A DNA stretch of 64,000 bases from Candidatus Binatus soli (GCA_002479255.1 DLMJ01000047.1:81411-145410), one strand, 5' to 3'. Counted from the stretch's first letter, positions 44,100 to 52,800 are shown. Translations and numbers: made by a program. The notes: generated by a model not told the origin, from the sequence alone.

Positions 44100-44615
44100 A
44101 TGTACGCAACTCGAACCACGCAGCTTATCGTCGGCATTTTCGCGATTCTCGGTATCATCGCGCTGGCGATTCTGTCGCTGTCGCTGGGTAAACTTACCCT
44201 GCTGCCCAGACCGGGATACACGCTCTACGCAAGTTTCGATAATATCTCGGGATTAAAGACCGGAGATCAGGTTCAACTGGCGGGTGTGCAAGTCGGTAAA
44301 GTTGTGGAGATCGGGCTCAAGGACGTGCGTGCTCGAGTTGCGATGCGAGTGGACGAGGGCGTGCCGATCGACGCGGACGCGATCGCGGCGATCAAGACCA
44401 GCGGAATAATCGGCGACAAGTATGTGTCTATCGCGCTCGGCCCTAGCGATCGTATCCTCAGGGATGGTGACACGATTCGGCAAACCGAGTCGGCATTTGT
44501 GCTCGAGGACGCAATCGGCCAGATCATCAACAGTTCCGGCAGCAGCGGTGAATCGAAGGATTCAAAATCCTCAAACTCAGACAAGCACCAGAAGCCTGGA
44601 AAATCGGAGAAATGA
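44100..44615 (+). CDS. mlaD: MlaD-type MCE-domain protein
   Basis: A 171-residue inner-membrane-anchored protein. One N-terminal membrane helix (LIVGIFAILGIIALAILSLS) precedes a single MCE domain (YTLYASFDNISGLKTGDQVQ, VGKVVEIGL, GIIGDKYVSI). Such proteins form hexamers on MlaFE that receive phospholipids. A Ser/Lys-rich tail (SSGSSGESKDSKSSNSDKHQ) is unusual. It lies 11 bases after mlaF. Confidence 0.93.
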   Translation: MYATRTTQLIVGIFAILGIIALAILSLSLGKLTLLPRPGYTLYASFDNISGLKTGDQVQLAGVQVGKVVEIGLKDVRARVAMRVDEGVPIDADAIAAIKTSGIIGDKYVSIALGPSDRILRDGDTIRQTESAFVLEDAIGQIINSSGSSGESKDSKSSNSDKHQKPGKSEK

Positions 44616-44619
44616 CCGA

Positions 44620-45288
44620 GTGAAATATATGATGACGCCAACTTCCATCCAGCGAATCCTGCCGCGGCGCGCGATCGCGATCCTCACGTTGACGGCCGCG
44701 CTCGTCGTCAGCCTTGCACCGTCGCGCCTTTTGGCGCCCGCCTGGGCCGACGATCCGATGTCCGTGGTGCGGACCACCGTCAACCAGGCGCTGGGCGTGC
44801 TCCGCGACAATCAAACTCCGCTGGCCCAGCGCCAGGACAAGCTTCGCCAAATCGTGTCCGCAACCTTCGATTTCACCGCGATGGCGAAGTCGGCGCTCGG
44901 CTACCATTGGAAGCAGATCACCCCGGGTCAGCAGCAGGAGTTCACAAGCGCGTTCGTCGCTTTCATCGAGGATTCTTACCTGAGCAAGGTTAACGACTAC
45001 CGCGGTCAGCAAGTCGCCTTCCTCAGGATGACGAGCGACGGGCCCCAGTATGCACAGGTCAACACCGATATCGTGCAGGGGGATAAGGAGCCGATCCATT
45101 TGAACTACAGCCTCGTGCAGGAGGACGCTACCTGGAAGATCTACGATGTGACCGTGGACGCGATCAGTATCATCGCGAATTACCGCAACCAGTTTAATCG
45201 CGTGATGAACAATCAGGGCTACGCCACCCTGATTAGCGACTTAAAGAATAAACAGGCCGCCCTTGCGGCAAGTCTCGCGAACCACTAG
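44620..45288 (+). CDS. mlaC: MlaC-type periplasmic phospholipid carrier
   Basis: A 222-residue exported protein. The signal peptide (AIAILTLTAALVVSLAPS) ends near AWA. The mature part shows the MlaC fold: LRQIVSATFDFTAMAKSALG, ITPGQQQEFTSAFVAF, YLSKVNDYRGQQVAFLRM and WKIYDVTVDAISIIANYRNQF. GTG at 44620, ten bases after GGAG, is preferred; ATGs at 44629 and 44632 are alternatives. It carries lipid between MlaFED and MlaA. Confidence 0.92.
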   Translation: MKYMMTPTSIQRILPRRAIAILTLTAALVVSLAPSRLLAPAWADDPMSVVRTTVNQALGVLRDNQTPLAQRQDKLRQIVSATFDFTAMAKSALGYHWKQITPGQQQEFTSAFVAFIEDSYLSKVNDYRGQQVAFLRMTSDGPQYAQVNTDIVQGDKEPIHLNYSLVQEDATWKIYDVTVDAISIIANYRNQFNRVMNNQGYATLISDLKNKQAALAASLANH

Positions 45289-45364
45289 CAAGTATGGATT
45301 CCTTGAGTCTGGAAAGGTACCCTCTTAAGTAAGATCTTAGGGCGACACCGCCATGGAGAGGCAA

Positions 45365-46186
45365 ATGACATCTGGTCCGAAACAAATCGAAAGGACAGGC
45401 ATGCGCTGGATGATGCTCGCATCGTCCCTGCTTGCGGTCGTTTCGTTAGCGACCCCGGCCCTGAGCCAGGGCGCCGCTCCGATGTCGCAGAATACCGCCG
45501 CCCAATCGGCCGCCAATCCGTCGACTCAGCCACCGGGCGAGAACAATCAGGGCGGCTATGCCGATCCGATAGCGGGATTCAATGAGCCGATGTTCACCTT
45601 CAACCTCAAGCTCGACGATTGGGTGCTGCGCCCTGTAGCCAGCGGATACGCCACCATCGCGCCGCAGCCCGTGCGTGAGAGCGTGGGCAGATTCTTTGAC
45701 AACACCCGGGTCATCCCGCGTTTCGCCAACAACCTGTTTCAGCTCAAGCTGGCCGAGGCCGGCGGCGAAGTCGCCCGCTTTGGAATCAACACGACGATCG
45801 GATTGGCCGGATTCTTCGATCCCGCCGACCTTTGGTTTGGGCTCAAGAAGCATCGCAACGATTTCGGTCTCACCATTCGCTACTACAACATCCCGACCGG
45901 TCCGTACCTGATGCTGCCGTTTTTTGGACCTTCGACAATTGGCGACACGGTCGGCTTGGTCGCCGACGGTGCGATGAATCCGATCAGCTACTTCGTTCCG
46001 TTGTGGGTGGCGTTCACGGTGGCCGGCGGGCAGGGCGCGGCTGAAGCGGTGAACTATCGCTCGCTGCATCTGAACCAGTTCGAGGAAGCCGATCGCTATG
46101 CGATCGATCTCTACGGCGCCGTTCAGGACGCGTACCTGCAGACGCGCGTGCACGACGTCAAGAAGCTCCACGAGGAACGGTGGTAA
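45365..46186 (+). CDS. mlaA: MlaA/VacJ-type outer-membrane lipid-asymmetry protein
   Basis: A 273-residue exported member of the MlaA family, which removes phospholipids from the outer leaflet. Conserved parts are DPIAGFNEPMFTFNLKLDDW, VRESVGRFFDNTRVIPRFAN, GINTTIGLAGFFDPA and RYYNIPTGPYLMLPFFGPST. There is a signal peptide, but I see no lipobox cysteine, unlike E. coli MlaA. The frame opens at 45353; the ATG at 45365 is preferred because GGAGAGG precedes it. It ends the mla operon, before a strong terminator. Confidence 0.9.
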   Translation: MTSGPKQIERTGMRWMMLASSLLAVVSLATPALSQGAAPMSQNTAAQSAANPSTQPPGENNQGGYADPIAGFNEPMFTFNLKLDDWVLRPVASGYATIAPQPVRESVGRFFDNTRVIPRFANNLFQLKLAEAGGEVARFGINTTIGLAGFFDPADLWFGLKKHRNDFGLTIRYYNIPTGPYLMLPFFGPSTIGDTVGLVADGAMNPISYFVPLWVAFTVAGGQGAAEAVNYRSLHLNQFEEADRYAIDLYGAVQDAYLQTRVHDVKKLHEERW

Positions 46187-46230
46187 GCTGCTCCGGATTC
46201 GTTATTAAATCAAAGGTAATTTGACGATTG

Positions 46231-46272
46231 GCGGGCCGCGGGACTGATGTTCCGCGGCCCGCTGCTCTTTTT
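46231..46272 (+). terminator. Intrinsic terminator after mlaA
   Basis: Perfect 11-base arms GCGGGCCGCGG and CCGCGGCCCGC (46231-46241 and 46252-46262) enclose a 10-base loop and are followed by TGCTCTTTTT. It ends the mla transcript and also separates it from the convergent lipA. Confidence 0.9.
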
Positions 46273-46293
46273 AAGTCCGCGCGCCAGGCTTCT

Positions 46294-47157
46294 TTAGTTC
46301 ACGTGTTCCCACGCGTGGTACGAGCTGCGCACCAACGGCCCTGACTCGACGTGATGGAACCCCATCGCGAGCGCGGCCGTCTTCAACTCCGCGAACTCCG
46401 CCGGCGCCACGTACCTGGCCACGGGAATGTGCTCCGCCGAAGGCCGCAGATACTGCCCGAGCGTCAGGATGTCGCATCCGACGCTGCGCAAATCGCGGAT
46501 CACATCGAGCAGCTCGCCGTTGGTCTCGCCAAGCCCGAGCATCACGCCCGCCTTGGTGAACATCGGCTTGCCGAGCCGGCGCGCGGAGTCTTTGGCACGG
46601 CGGATGACGTCAAGCGATCGATCGTAATTTCCGCCCGGCCGCACCGTGCGATAAAGACTCGGCGCCGTCTCGATATTGTGGTTGTAGATATCGATTGGCG
46701 AGCGCACCACCGTCTCAACGCTGGCGAACGATCCCCGGAAGTCCGGCACCAGCACTTCGACGCGCGCCGGCGTAGGCGTCGATTTGATTGCATGCGCCGT
46801 GGCCGCGAAATGCGCCGCGCCGCCGTCGGGCAGATCGTCCCGATCGACCGAGGTGACGACGACATGCTGCAGTCCAAGGCGCGCCACCGCCTCCGCGACT
46901 CGCCGCGGCTCATCGGAATCCAGCGGACGAACTTTGCCGTGCGCGACTGCGCAGTACGGACAATTGCGCGTGCACACGTCGCCCATCAGGATGAAGGTGG
47001 CCGTGCGATGCGAAAAGCATTCGCCGATGTTCGGGCAGCACGCCTCCTGGCAGACGGAATGCAGCTTGAGCCCGGCGAGGATCGCCTTGGTGCGAAAGTA
47101 CTCGGGCGACACTGGTGCGCGAACTTTAATCCAGTCGGGATGCCTTCGTTCAACCAT
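46294..47157 (-). CDS. lipA: Lipoyl synthase
   Basis: Radical SAM enzyme inserting two sulfurs into octanoyl groups. The auxiliary cluster cysteines are C36, C41 and C47 (SVCQEACCPNIGEC). The radical cluster is CTRNCPYC (C62, C66, C69). Later stretches VVVTSVDRDDLPDGGA, VLVPDFRG and KAGVMLGLGETNGE are typical. The 287 residues lack much N-terminal extension. It starts ATG inside the end of lipB (8-base overlap) and is the last gene of lpdA-lipB-lipA. Confidence 0.96.
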   Translation of the reverse strand: MVERRHPDWIKVRAPVSPEYFRTKAILAGLKLHSVCQEACCPNIGECFSHRTATFILMGDVCTRNCPYCAVAHGKVRPLDSDEPRRVAEAVARLGLQHVVVTSVDRDDLPDGGAAHFAATAHAIKSTPTPARVEVLVPDFRGSFASVETVVRSPIDIYNHNIETAPSLYRTVRPGGNYDRSLDVIRRAKDSARRLGKPMFTKAGVMLGLGETNGELLDVIRDLRSVGCDILTLGQYLRPSAEHIPVARYVAPAEFAELKTAALAMGFHHVESGPLVRSSYHAWEHVN

Positions 47158-47845
47158 CGCCAACCATCAGTTGAGGCGCCGGCGCTATCTGCGATGCGCT
47201 GGCGAGAACTATTTCATCGTAGTGGAACACACGGCCGAAACTCTCGCGCATCACCTCGGCGAACTCGCGGACCGACACCGCCCGATCCGTCAGCTCGCAG
47301 ATTGAAGTCATGCGGCATCCCTCGATACCGCACGGCACGATCGAATCGAAGAAGCTGAGGTCGGTGGATACGTTCAGTGCAAAGCCGTGCCAGGTGGTCC
47401 AGCGCCGGATGCCGACGCCGATCGACGCGATCTTGCGCGACCCAACCCAGACGCCGGTCATCGCGTCGCGGCGGGCGGCGTCGATGCCGAATTTCGCGAG
47501 CGCGTCGATCATCGCCGCCTCGAGGCCTCGAAGATACTTCGTAACATCGCGGGCGCGCCCCTCGAGTTTGAGAATCGGATAACCGATCAGTTGTCCGGGG
47601 CCGTGATAGGTCACCTGCCCGCCGCGTGAGACCCGCCGAATCGGCACGCTCGCCGGATTGCTGACGATAAAGCGCTCGTCCGCGCCGCGGCCCAGCGTGA
47701 AAACATGCGGATGCTCCATCATCAGGAGCGTATCGCCGATTGTGCCGTCGAGCCGCGCCGCGAGCATCGCGGTTTGGATCGCAAGCGCGGCGTCGTAATC
47801 GACCACGCCCAAATCGGCGACGGTGAGTGCCCCGCGCGCGTCCAT
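47150..47845 (-). CDS. lipB: Lipoyl(octanoyl) transferase
   Basis: Transfers octanoyl from ACP to lipoyl domains, the step before LipA. The family signature is VSRGGQVTYHGPGQLIGYPI. The catalytic Lys lies in SRKIASIGVGIRRW and the catalytic Cys in SIVPCGIEG. The 231 residues are normal. The frame is open to 48202 within lpdA, but the ATG at 47845 is two bases after the lpdA stop and fits the family start. The three lipoate genes are coupled. Confidence 0.95.
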   Translation of the reverse strand: MDARGALTVADLGVVDYDAALAIQTAMLAARLDGTIGDTLLMMEHPHVFTLGRGADERFIVSNPASVPIRRVSRGGQVTYHGPGQLIGYPILKLEGRARDVTKYLRGLEAAMIDALAKFGIDAARRDAMTGVWVGSRKIASIGVGIRRWTTWHGFALNVSTDLSFFDSIVPCGIEGCRMTSICELTDRAVSVREFAEVMRESFGRVFHYDEIVLASASQIAPAPQLMVGDG

Positions 47846-47847
47846 CG

Positions 47848-49260
47848 TCAGAAGTCTATCGCTTCGCCGTCGGCGGCCAAAGCCGCTTGCATGATTGCTT
47901 CGGACATCGTGGGATGCGGATGCGCGGTCTTGCCGATTTCGGCGGTGGTGGTCTCGAGCGTTTTGCCGAGCACGACTTCGGAAATGATGTCGGTGGCGGC
48001 GTGTCCGATTATCTGGCATCCGATCACTTCGCCGTACTGTTTGGTCGCGACGATTTTCACGAAGCCCACGGTCTCGCCGATCGCAACCGCCTTGCCGATC
48101 GCGCGAAACGGAAACTTGCCGACCTTCACTTCGATGCCGCGCGCTTTTGCGTCGGCTTCGCTGAGTCCCACGGTCGCGACTTCGGGCTCGCAGTAGATGC
48201 ATCCGGGGATCGCGAGCAGGTCGAAACCGGGTTCGCGCACGCCCGCCATGATTTCAACCGCGGCGATACCTTCGGCGCTGGCCTTGTGCGCGAGCAGCGG
48301 CGGGCGGACGACGTCGCCGATCGAATAGATGCTCGCAACGGTGGTCTGGAACGAGTCGTTTATCTTGATGAAGCCGCCGCGTTCGAGCTCGACGCCAATT
48401 TTTTCGAGTCCGATGTTCTGGCTGAGCGGGGTGCGGCCGACTGCCACCAGCACGACCTCGGCGTCGATGGATTTTTCGGCGCCATTGGCCGTTACCGCGA
48501 CCGACCACAGGCCGCCCTTGCGCACCATCGACTTGTAGCCATGCCCGAGCATCACGGTGACCCCGCGCTTGACGAACGCGCGGCGCAGCTCCTCGGCGAC
48601 TTCCGCGTCGAAGCCGGGGAGCATCTGCTTTTCGATCTCGACGATCGTCACCTTGGCGCCGAACGCGCTGTAGAAATAGCCGAACTCGAGTCCGATTGCG
48701 CCGGCGCCTATCACGACGACGCTCGCAGGCATCGTGTCGAGCACCAGCGCCTCCTTGCTGGTAATCACGCCGTCGCCGACTTTCATTCCCGGGAACAGCC
48801 GTTCGCCCGAGCCTGTCGCGATTAGAATGCGCTCGGCCTCGAGCGCGGCGGCTTGCGGCGCGGACTTGCCTTCGACCGGGGCGAGCGAAACGGTGTGCGG
48901 GCCGGTGATGACCGCGTCGGCCTCGAAGTAATCGATTTTGTTTTTCTTGAGAAGGTAGAGCACGCCTTTGGAGAGCTTTTCGGCGGCGGCACGCGAGCGC
49001 GCGATCACTTTGGTGAAGTCGAAACGAACCTCGCCGACTTCGATGCCGTGTTCCTTGGACGCGCCGCGAATCGTGTCCATCACAGCGGCGGAGTTGAGCA
49101 GCGCCTTGGACGGGATACATCCCCAGTTGAGGCATACGCCGCCGGGGCGGTCGCGCTCGATAACTGCGACGCGCATTTTGAGCTGGCTGGCGCGAATCGC
49201 AGCGACGTATCCGCCGGGTCCGGAGCCGATTACGACAAGGTCATAGCGGGAATTTGCCAA
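47848..49260 (-). CDS. lpdA: Dihydrolipoyl dehydrogenase
   Basis: The E3 flavoprotein of 2-oxoacid dehydrogenase complexes. FAD motif: LVVIGSGPGGYVAAIRASQL. The redox disulfide is CLNWGCIPSK (C43, C48). The C-terminal interface has IIGHAATDIISEV and AHPHPTMSEAIMQAA, with the His-Pro-Thr catalytic base region. The 470 residues are standard. It starts TTG with GGAAGGA eight bases upstream. It leads the operon with lipB and lipA, so lipoate attachment is coordinated with its user enzyme. Confidence 0.96.
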   Translation of the reverse strand: MANSRYDLVVIGSGPGGYVAAIRASQLKMRVAVIERDRPGGVCLNWGCIPSKALLNSAAVMDTIRGASKEHGIEVGEVRFDFTKVIARSRAAAEKLSKGVLYLLKKNKIDYFEADAVITGPHTVSLAPVEGKSAPQAAALEAERILIATGSGERLFPGMKVGDGVITSKEALVLDTMPASVVVIGAGAIGLEFGYFYSAFGAKVTIVEIEKQMLPGFDAEVAEELRRAFVKRGVTVMLGHGYKSMVRKGGLWSVAVTANGAEKSIDAEVVLVAVGRTPLSQNIGLEKIGVELERGGFIKINDSFQTTVASIYSIGDVVRPPLLAHKASAEGIAAVEIMAGVREPGFDLLAIPGCIYCEPEVATVGLSEADAKARGIEVKVGKFPFRAIGKAVAIGETVGFVKIVATKQYGEVIGCQIIGHAATDIISEVVLGKTLETTTAEIGKTAHPHPTMSEAIMQAALAADGEAIDF

Positions 49261-49621
49261 GGTGAAGTCCTTCCGAGGTTTTTACATATTATTGTCCGAA
49301 TCAGAGCATCGAGTAAGCGGTTGCGATGGCTGGCGTGGACCCTCTCCCGCCAGGCTCACCTAAATCGTGATTCGGGCAAGAATGAAAATTGTGTTTGACA
49401 ATTCTGCGTCAGGGGATACGCGGAGGTTGCGAAGCATCCTTTGAAATTCTGAGCCGGGGAGGCTGCTTATGCCAGGCAGCACCGCATGAACCCTGCCGCC
49501 CGCCATGGTTCCCGCCATCGCGTCGAAAATTCCCGGTTCGATCCCCGGCGCTTCAGCGATGATTAAACCGAGATTTGCTCTATACAGCCTTGATCGGCAG
49601 GGTCAAAAAGGGAAATTGCGG
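49261..49621. other. Intergenic region upstream of lpdA
   Basis: No gene is seen in these 361 bases. On the minus strand a TAATAT about 40 bases before the lpdA start is a plausible -10, but no good -35 is visible. A T-arm-like GGTTCGATCC near 49533 does not fold into a tRNA. Confidence 0.4.
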
Positions 49622-50119
49622 CTAATCTCCCTCGAACGCCCGACCTTTAACGAAGATTGCCGACTGGTCGCCAAAGTAAACTAGCTTCTCCTCCTGCCAG
49701 AAGCGAAACTCGTAGCGCAGCACAACCCGCTTCGGCCCTTCGCGGGCCTTTGTCTCTTTGGAATGGAGCCGGAGCGGCGGTCCAATGGTTATCAGACTTC
49801 GGAAATCAGCACGATGGATGCGGTTGCCGAACCCGACCCATCCCTCCTCCCAACGACAGCTGTGCAGGAAGTAGGCGTGAAGGCAGCCGAGGTTGCCGGT
49901 CAGCAGTACAAGGTCGGGCCCCGATACGTGCCGAGGATGGATGCCTGGATCGCCCACTTGATACCGCGCGACTGGCAGCGAGCGCGTCGTGTCCATACGC
50001 GCTTCGATCTCTCGCTGCGCGAGGTCGATACACAGCACCTCGTCGACCAGGAATGCCTCGCTCGAATATGGAAACGTCGAGACGAAGTGCTCGAGCTCAA
50101 GCTTCGAAGGTACGCTCAT
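49622..50119 (-). CDS. Hot-dog-fold acyl-CoA/ACP-type protein
   Basis: A 165-residue protein resembling the hot-dog fold of FabZ-like dehydratases and thioesterases: FPYSSEAFLVDEVLCIDL at the start, a central helix region GPDLVLLTGNLGCLHAYFLH and strands RVVLRYEFRFWQEEKLVYFG. The HxxGFxxxP catalytic motif of FabZ is not present, so dehydratase activity is doubtful. No ribosome site is visible. It is next to the barrel protein on the same strand, after a hairpin. Confidence 0.5.
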   Translation of the reverse strand: MSVPSKLELEHFVSTFPYSSEAFLVDEVLCIDLAQREIEARMDTTRSLPVARYQVGDPGIHPRHVSGPDLVLLTGNLGCLHAYFLHSCRWEEGWVGFGNRIHRADFRSLITIGPPLRLHSKETKAREGPKRVVLRYEFRFWQEEKLVYFGDQSAIFVKGRAFEGD

Positions 50120-50186
50120 GGCAGCAGATCATTCCAAGCGTGATGAGAAATGAATGGTCTGCGCGAAGCCCCCGGTTTTCCCGATG

Positions 50187-50220
50187 ATGCGCCCGGCGGG
50201 ATTCTCTCTCGCCGCCGGGC
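50187..50220. other. GC-rich hairpin between two minus-strand genes
   Basis: Arms GCGCCCGGCGG (50187-50197) and CCGCCGGGCGC (50210-50220) with a 12-base loop. On the minus strand no T-run follows (it reads ATCATCGGG), so it may be a Rho-type or processing structure and not an intrinsic terminator. Confidence 0.45.
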
Positions 50221-50229
50221 GCGGTCGAG

Positions 50230-51162
50230 CTACCATCCGAAGGAAATCGAACCGGTGTATTGGCTGTAGCCTTGGCCGTTTCCGTATTGGTTGAAGCGCC
50301 ACTCCCCTCCAACGAATGACTTGTCGAGCAGCCCCTGAATCGGCGCGACCTTGAGCGCGGACAAAGCCAGTTCGAAGCCCAATCCCCACACGCCACCGCC
50401 CTGAGCGTCGGCCGTGTAATGGCGATAGCCCGCTCCCGGGTTGTCCTTCACCACAATCGGCGTGCTCATCAGATTGATGTACATCGCCGGGCCGGCGAGC
50501 GCGTATGGCTTGAACGCGGCCAACGACTCCATTCCCCAAAGCGCGGGGTCCAGATGGTATTGCACGGTCGGTTGCAGCGAGAGCGTATAGACCCAAGTGC
50601 TAAACGGGGGGCCCACGAGCTGGCTGGCGAGATTTGCAGTCGTGTTTTTCTGGTTACCCTGTGTCCATCCCACCAGCATCTCGCCCGACAGGAATCCGCC
50701 GGGGATACCGTCCTCATGCGTCAGCAAGCGATGGTTGAGGAACGCAGCGTAGTAGAAGCCTCCCGGCATTCCATACGGCGATTCGGACCATCCCGTGCGG
50801 AAGCCGACCTCGAGCGGCACCGAGCGCTGCTTCTTCGCAACATCACTCAGCTCTTGCTGCATCTGTGGCATTTGCTGCTGAAGAGTTGCGACGGGTTGTG
50901 CCGTCGCTTGCATCTGATGCATCAATGTGTCGATTTCTTGCTTCTGGGTATTTAATTGTTCCTGGATTGCGCGATTCTGGCCTTCCAGCATTCGATTCTG
51001 TTCTTGGAGTTGGTTGATTTTCAGCTGTAATTCCTGCTGCGACGCTCGCACGGCTTTCGCCCTGCCCGGAGGATCGCCGTCGGCCGCTATAGTTGGTCGC
51101 GCGGCGGCCAACGAGATCGCAAGTCCGATGGCCAATACTGTCAGTTTGGTAGCTCTGCGCAT
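50230..51162 (-). CDS. Exported coiled-coil protein with outer-membrane-barrel-like C-terminus
   Basis: A 310-residue protein. It has a signal peptide (LTVLAIGLAISLAAARPTIA). A coiled coil follows at about residues 40-105 (ELQLKINQLQEQNRMLEGQN; heptad leucines and many Gln). About 190 residues of alternating aromatic/polar strands come next and it ends in the W of SISFGW, typical of an outer-membrane barrel. No specific function is recognised. GGAGG seven bases upstream fixes the ATG at 51162. It diverges from the hydrogenase operon across a 525-base gap. Confidence 0.7.
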   Translation of the reverse strand: MRRATKLTVLAIGLAISLAAARPTIAADGDPPGRAKAVRASQQELQLKINQLQEQNRMLEGQNRAIQEQLNTQKQEIDTLMHQMQATAQPVATLQQQMPQMQQELSDVAKKQRSVPLEVGFRTGWSESPYGMPGGFYYAAFLNHRLLTHEDGIPGGFLSGEMLVGWTQGNQKNTTANLASQLVGPPFSTWVYTLSLQPTVQYHLDPALWGMESLAAFKPYALAGPAMYINLMSTPIVVKDNPGAGYRHYTADAQGGGVWGLGFELALSALKVAPIQGLLDKSFVGGEWRFNQYGNGQGYSQYTGSISFGW

Positions 51163-51687
51163 TTTTTCCTCCTTCTTCCAGCCCAGTTTTACCCGAAGCG
51201 GGCACACCACGTGTGGCAGCTCAAACCCATTCACGCTTGCAGTCCATTTCTGCGCGAAGTGGACGCATCATGCGTGCCAGTTCAAGCCAGATTCATAAGA
51301 AGTTCACAAGAACTTCAAGCAGCGCAGAATTCCTGCAAAAAGCCTCTTCGATTGGAACGAGTTTCGCCGCCGATTCGCTGGCGCACTTCGATACATTCCG
51401 CAATTTTGGCGATGCCGATGGAGACAGCCGATTAACGCAATGGCCGACCCAATCGGATCATACACTTGTGGGATTTTTTAAAAAAAGTTCCACGATTACT
51501 CGCAGTTGAGAGCAGGGACAGACAAAGACGAGCAGGCGCAGGCGGACGCGTGATGCGGCCTCGGGCTGGCACATTCTATGCCTTCCAGAGAACGGGAATC
51601 CTTTTACTGGCCGGTCGAGCTTGGCTCGCCGTCGATTTGCCGGACATCGCGGACTCACCGGCCTTTGCCTTCGCCGGAGGACGCTTT
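51163..51687. other. Intergenic region before the hydrogenase operon
   Basis: No gene is seen in these 525 bases. It holds an AT-rich block with an imperfect inverted repeat near 51470-51492, and a sigma54-like promoter at 51567-51582. The long leader is consistent with regulated expression of the hydrogenase. Confidence 0.45.
51567..51582 (+). promoter_or_regulatory. Sigma54-like (-24/-12) promoter for hupS
   Basis: TGGCAC at 51567-51572 and ATGC at 51578-51581 place the invariant GG and GC exactly 10 bases apart, as in RpoN promoters (TGGCAC-N5-TTGC). The -12 element is imperfect. It lies 105 bases before the hupS ATG. Several proteobacterial uptake hydrogenases are RpoN-dependent. Confidence 0.4.
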
Positions 51688-52800
51688 ATGGCCCGAGAAC
51701 AGAGTTGGCTGCTCGACGAGCTCAAGAGGCGTGGAATCTCACGCCGCGAATTTCTCGGTTTTTGCGCCAAGATGGCCGCGATACTCGCGCTGCCCAGTTC
51801 GGCGGCCGGTGCGATCGCAAAGGCGGTTGCGACCGGTGACAAGCCGATACTGGTTTGGCTCGAGTTTCAGGATTGCTGCGGCAACACCGAGTCCTTCCTG
51901 CGTGCAACCCGTCCTACCGTCGCCGAAATAATTCTCGATACATTCTCGGTTAACTACCACGAGACCCTGATGGCGGCCGCGGGCCATCAGGCCGAGGCAG
52001 CGCTCAACCAGACCGTCGCGGGACATCCGGGCCAATACATCGCTGTGATCGAAGGATCGATTCCGACCGGAAAGAACGGCGCGTACTGCACAATCGGCGG
52101 AAAGTCGGCGCTCCAGATCGCGCGCGAGGTCTGCGGCGCGGCGGCCGCGACGGTCGCGGTCGGCACCTGCGCGGCGTTCGGTGGAATTCCCGCGGCGCGG
52201 CCCAATCCGACGGGCGCGGTCGCGGTGGGCGATGCGGTGCCGGACGTCAAGAACCTGATCAACCTGTCGGCGTGCCCGATGAACGCCGAGAACATCACCG
52301 CGCTGCTGGTCTATTACCTGACGGTGAAGCAGTGGCCGCCGCTCGATCAGTACCGCCGTCCGCTCTTCGCTTATGGAAAGTTCATCCATGACAACTGCGA
52401 GCGGCGCGCGCATTTCGACGCGGGGCAGTACGTCGAGATGTGGGGCGACCCCGCACATCGCCAGGGGCACTGCCTTTACAAGATGGGCTGCAAAGGGCCG
52501 GCGACCTCGCAGAACTGTCCGGTGGTCCGGTGGAACGAGGCCACCAACTGGCCCATCGGGTGCGGCCATCCGTGCGTCGGTTGCGCCGAGCCGAACTTCT
52601 GGGACACCATGACGCCCTTCTACAGGCGTCTCCCGAATGTTCCGGGCTTCGGAGTCGGGTCAAACCTCGACCGAATCGGAATTGGCGCTGCCGCCGTGGT
52701 GGCCGCAGCTTCGCTCGCTCACGGAATCGGCGAGATCGTGCGGCATCGCGTGGGAACGAAGCCCTCGGACTCTGACCGCCCTTCGGGAGATAAAAAATGA
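51688..52800 (+). CDS. hupS: Uptake [NiFe]-hydrogenase small subunit
   Basis: The 370-residue electron-transfer subunit. The Tat signal SRREFLGFC (18-26) exports the folded dimer and a C-terminal helix (about 331-350) anchors it. Proximal cluster: the first site reads QDCCGNTE (C63, C64, N66), not the usual Cys-x-x-Cys; C161 (GTCAAFGG) and C196 (ACP) are present. Distal: H234, C237, C262, C268. Medial: C277, C296, C299, with an extra C292. GGAGGA before the ATG at 51688 sets the start; the frame is open to 51466. It overlaps hupL by four bases. Confidence 0.95.
   Translation: MAREQSWLLDELKRRGISRREFLGFCAKMAAILALPSSAAGAIAKAVATGDKPILVWLEFQDCCGNTESFLRATRPTVAEIILDTFSVNYHETLMAAAGHQAEAALNQTVAGHPGQYIAVIEGSIPTGKNGAYCTIGGKSALQIAREVCGAAAATVAVGTCAAFGGIPAARPNPTGAVAVGDAVPDVKNLINLSACPMNAENITALLVYYLTVKQWPPLDQYRRPLFAYGKFIHDNCERRAHFDAGQYVEMWGDPAHRQGHCLYKMGCKGPATSQNCPVVRWNEATNWPIGCGHPCVGCAEPNFWDTMTPFYRRLPNVPGFGVGSNLDRIGIGAAAVVAAASLAHGIGEIVRHRVGTKPSDSDRPSGDKK

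Noticed and set aside
49520..49560. tRNA-like T-arm (GGTTCGATCC) upstream of lpdA
   Set aside because: The arms do not form a 5-base stem with a 7-base loop and no acceptor, D or anticodon arms can be built around it.
50187..50220. Hairpin considered as an intrinsic terminator for the barrel gene
   Set aside because: No T-run follows on the minus strand, so only a structural hairpin is reported.
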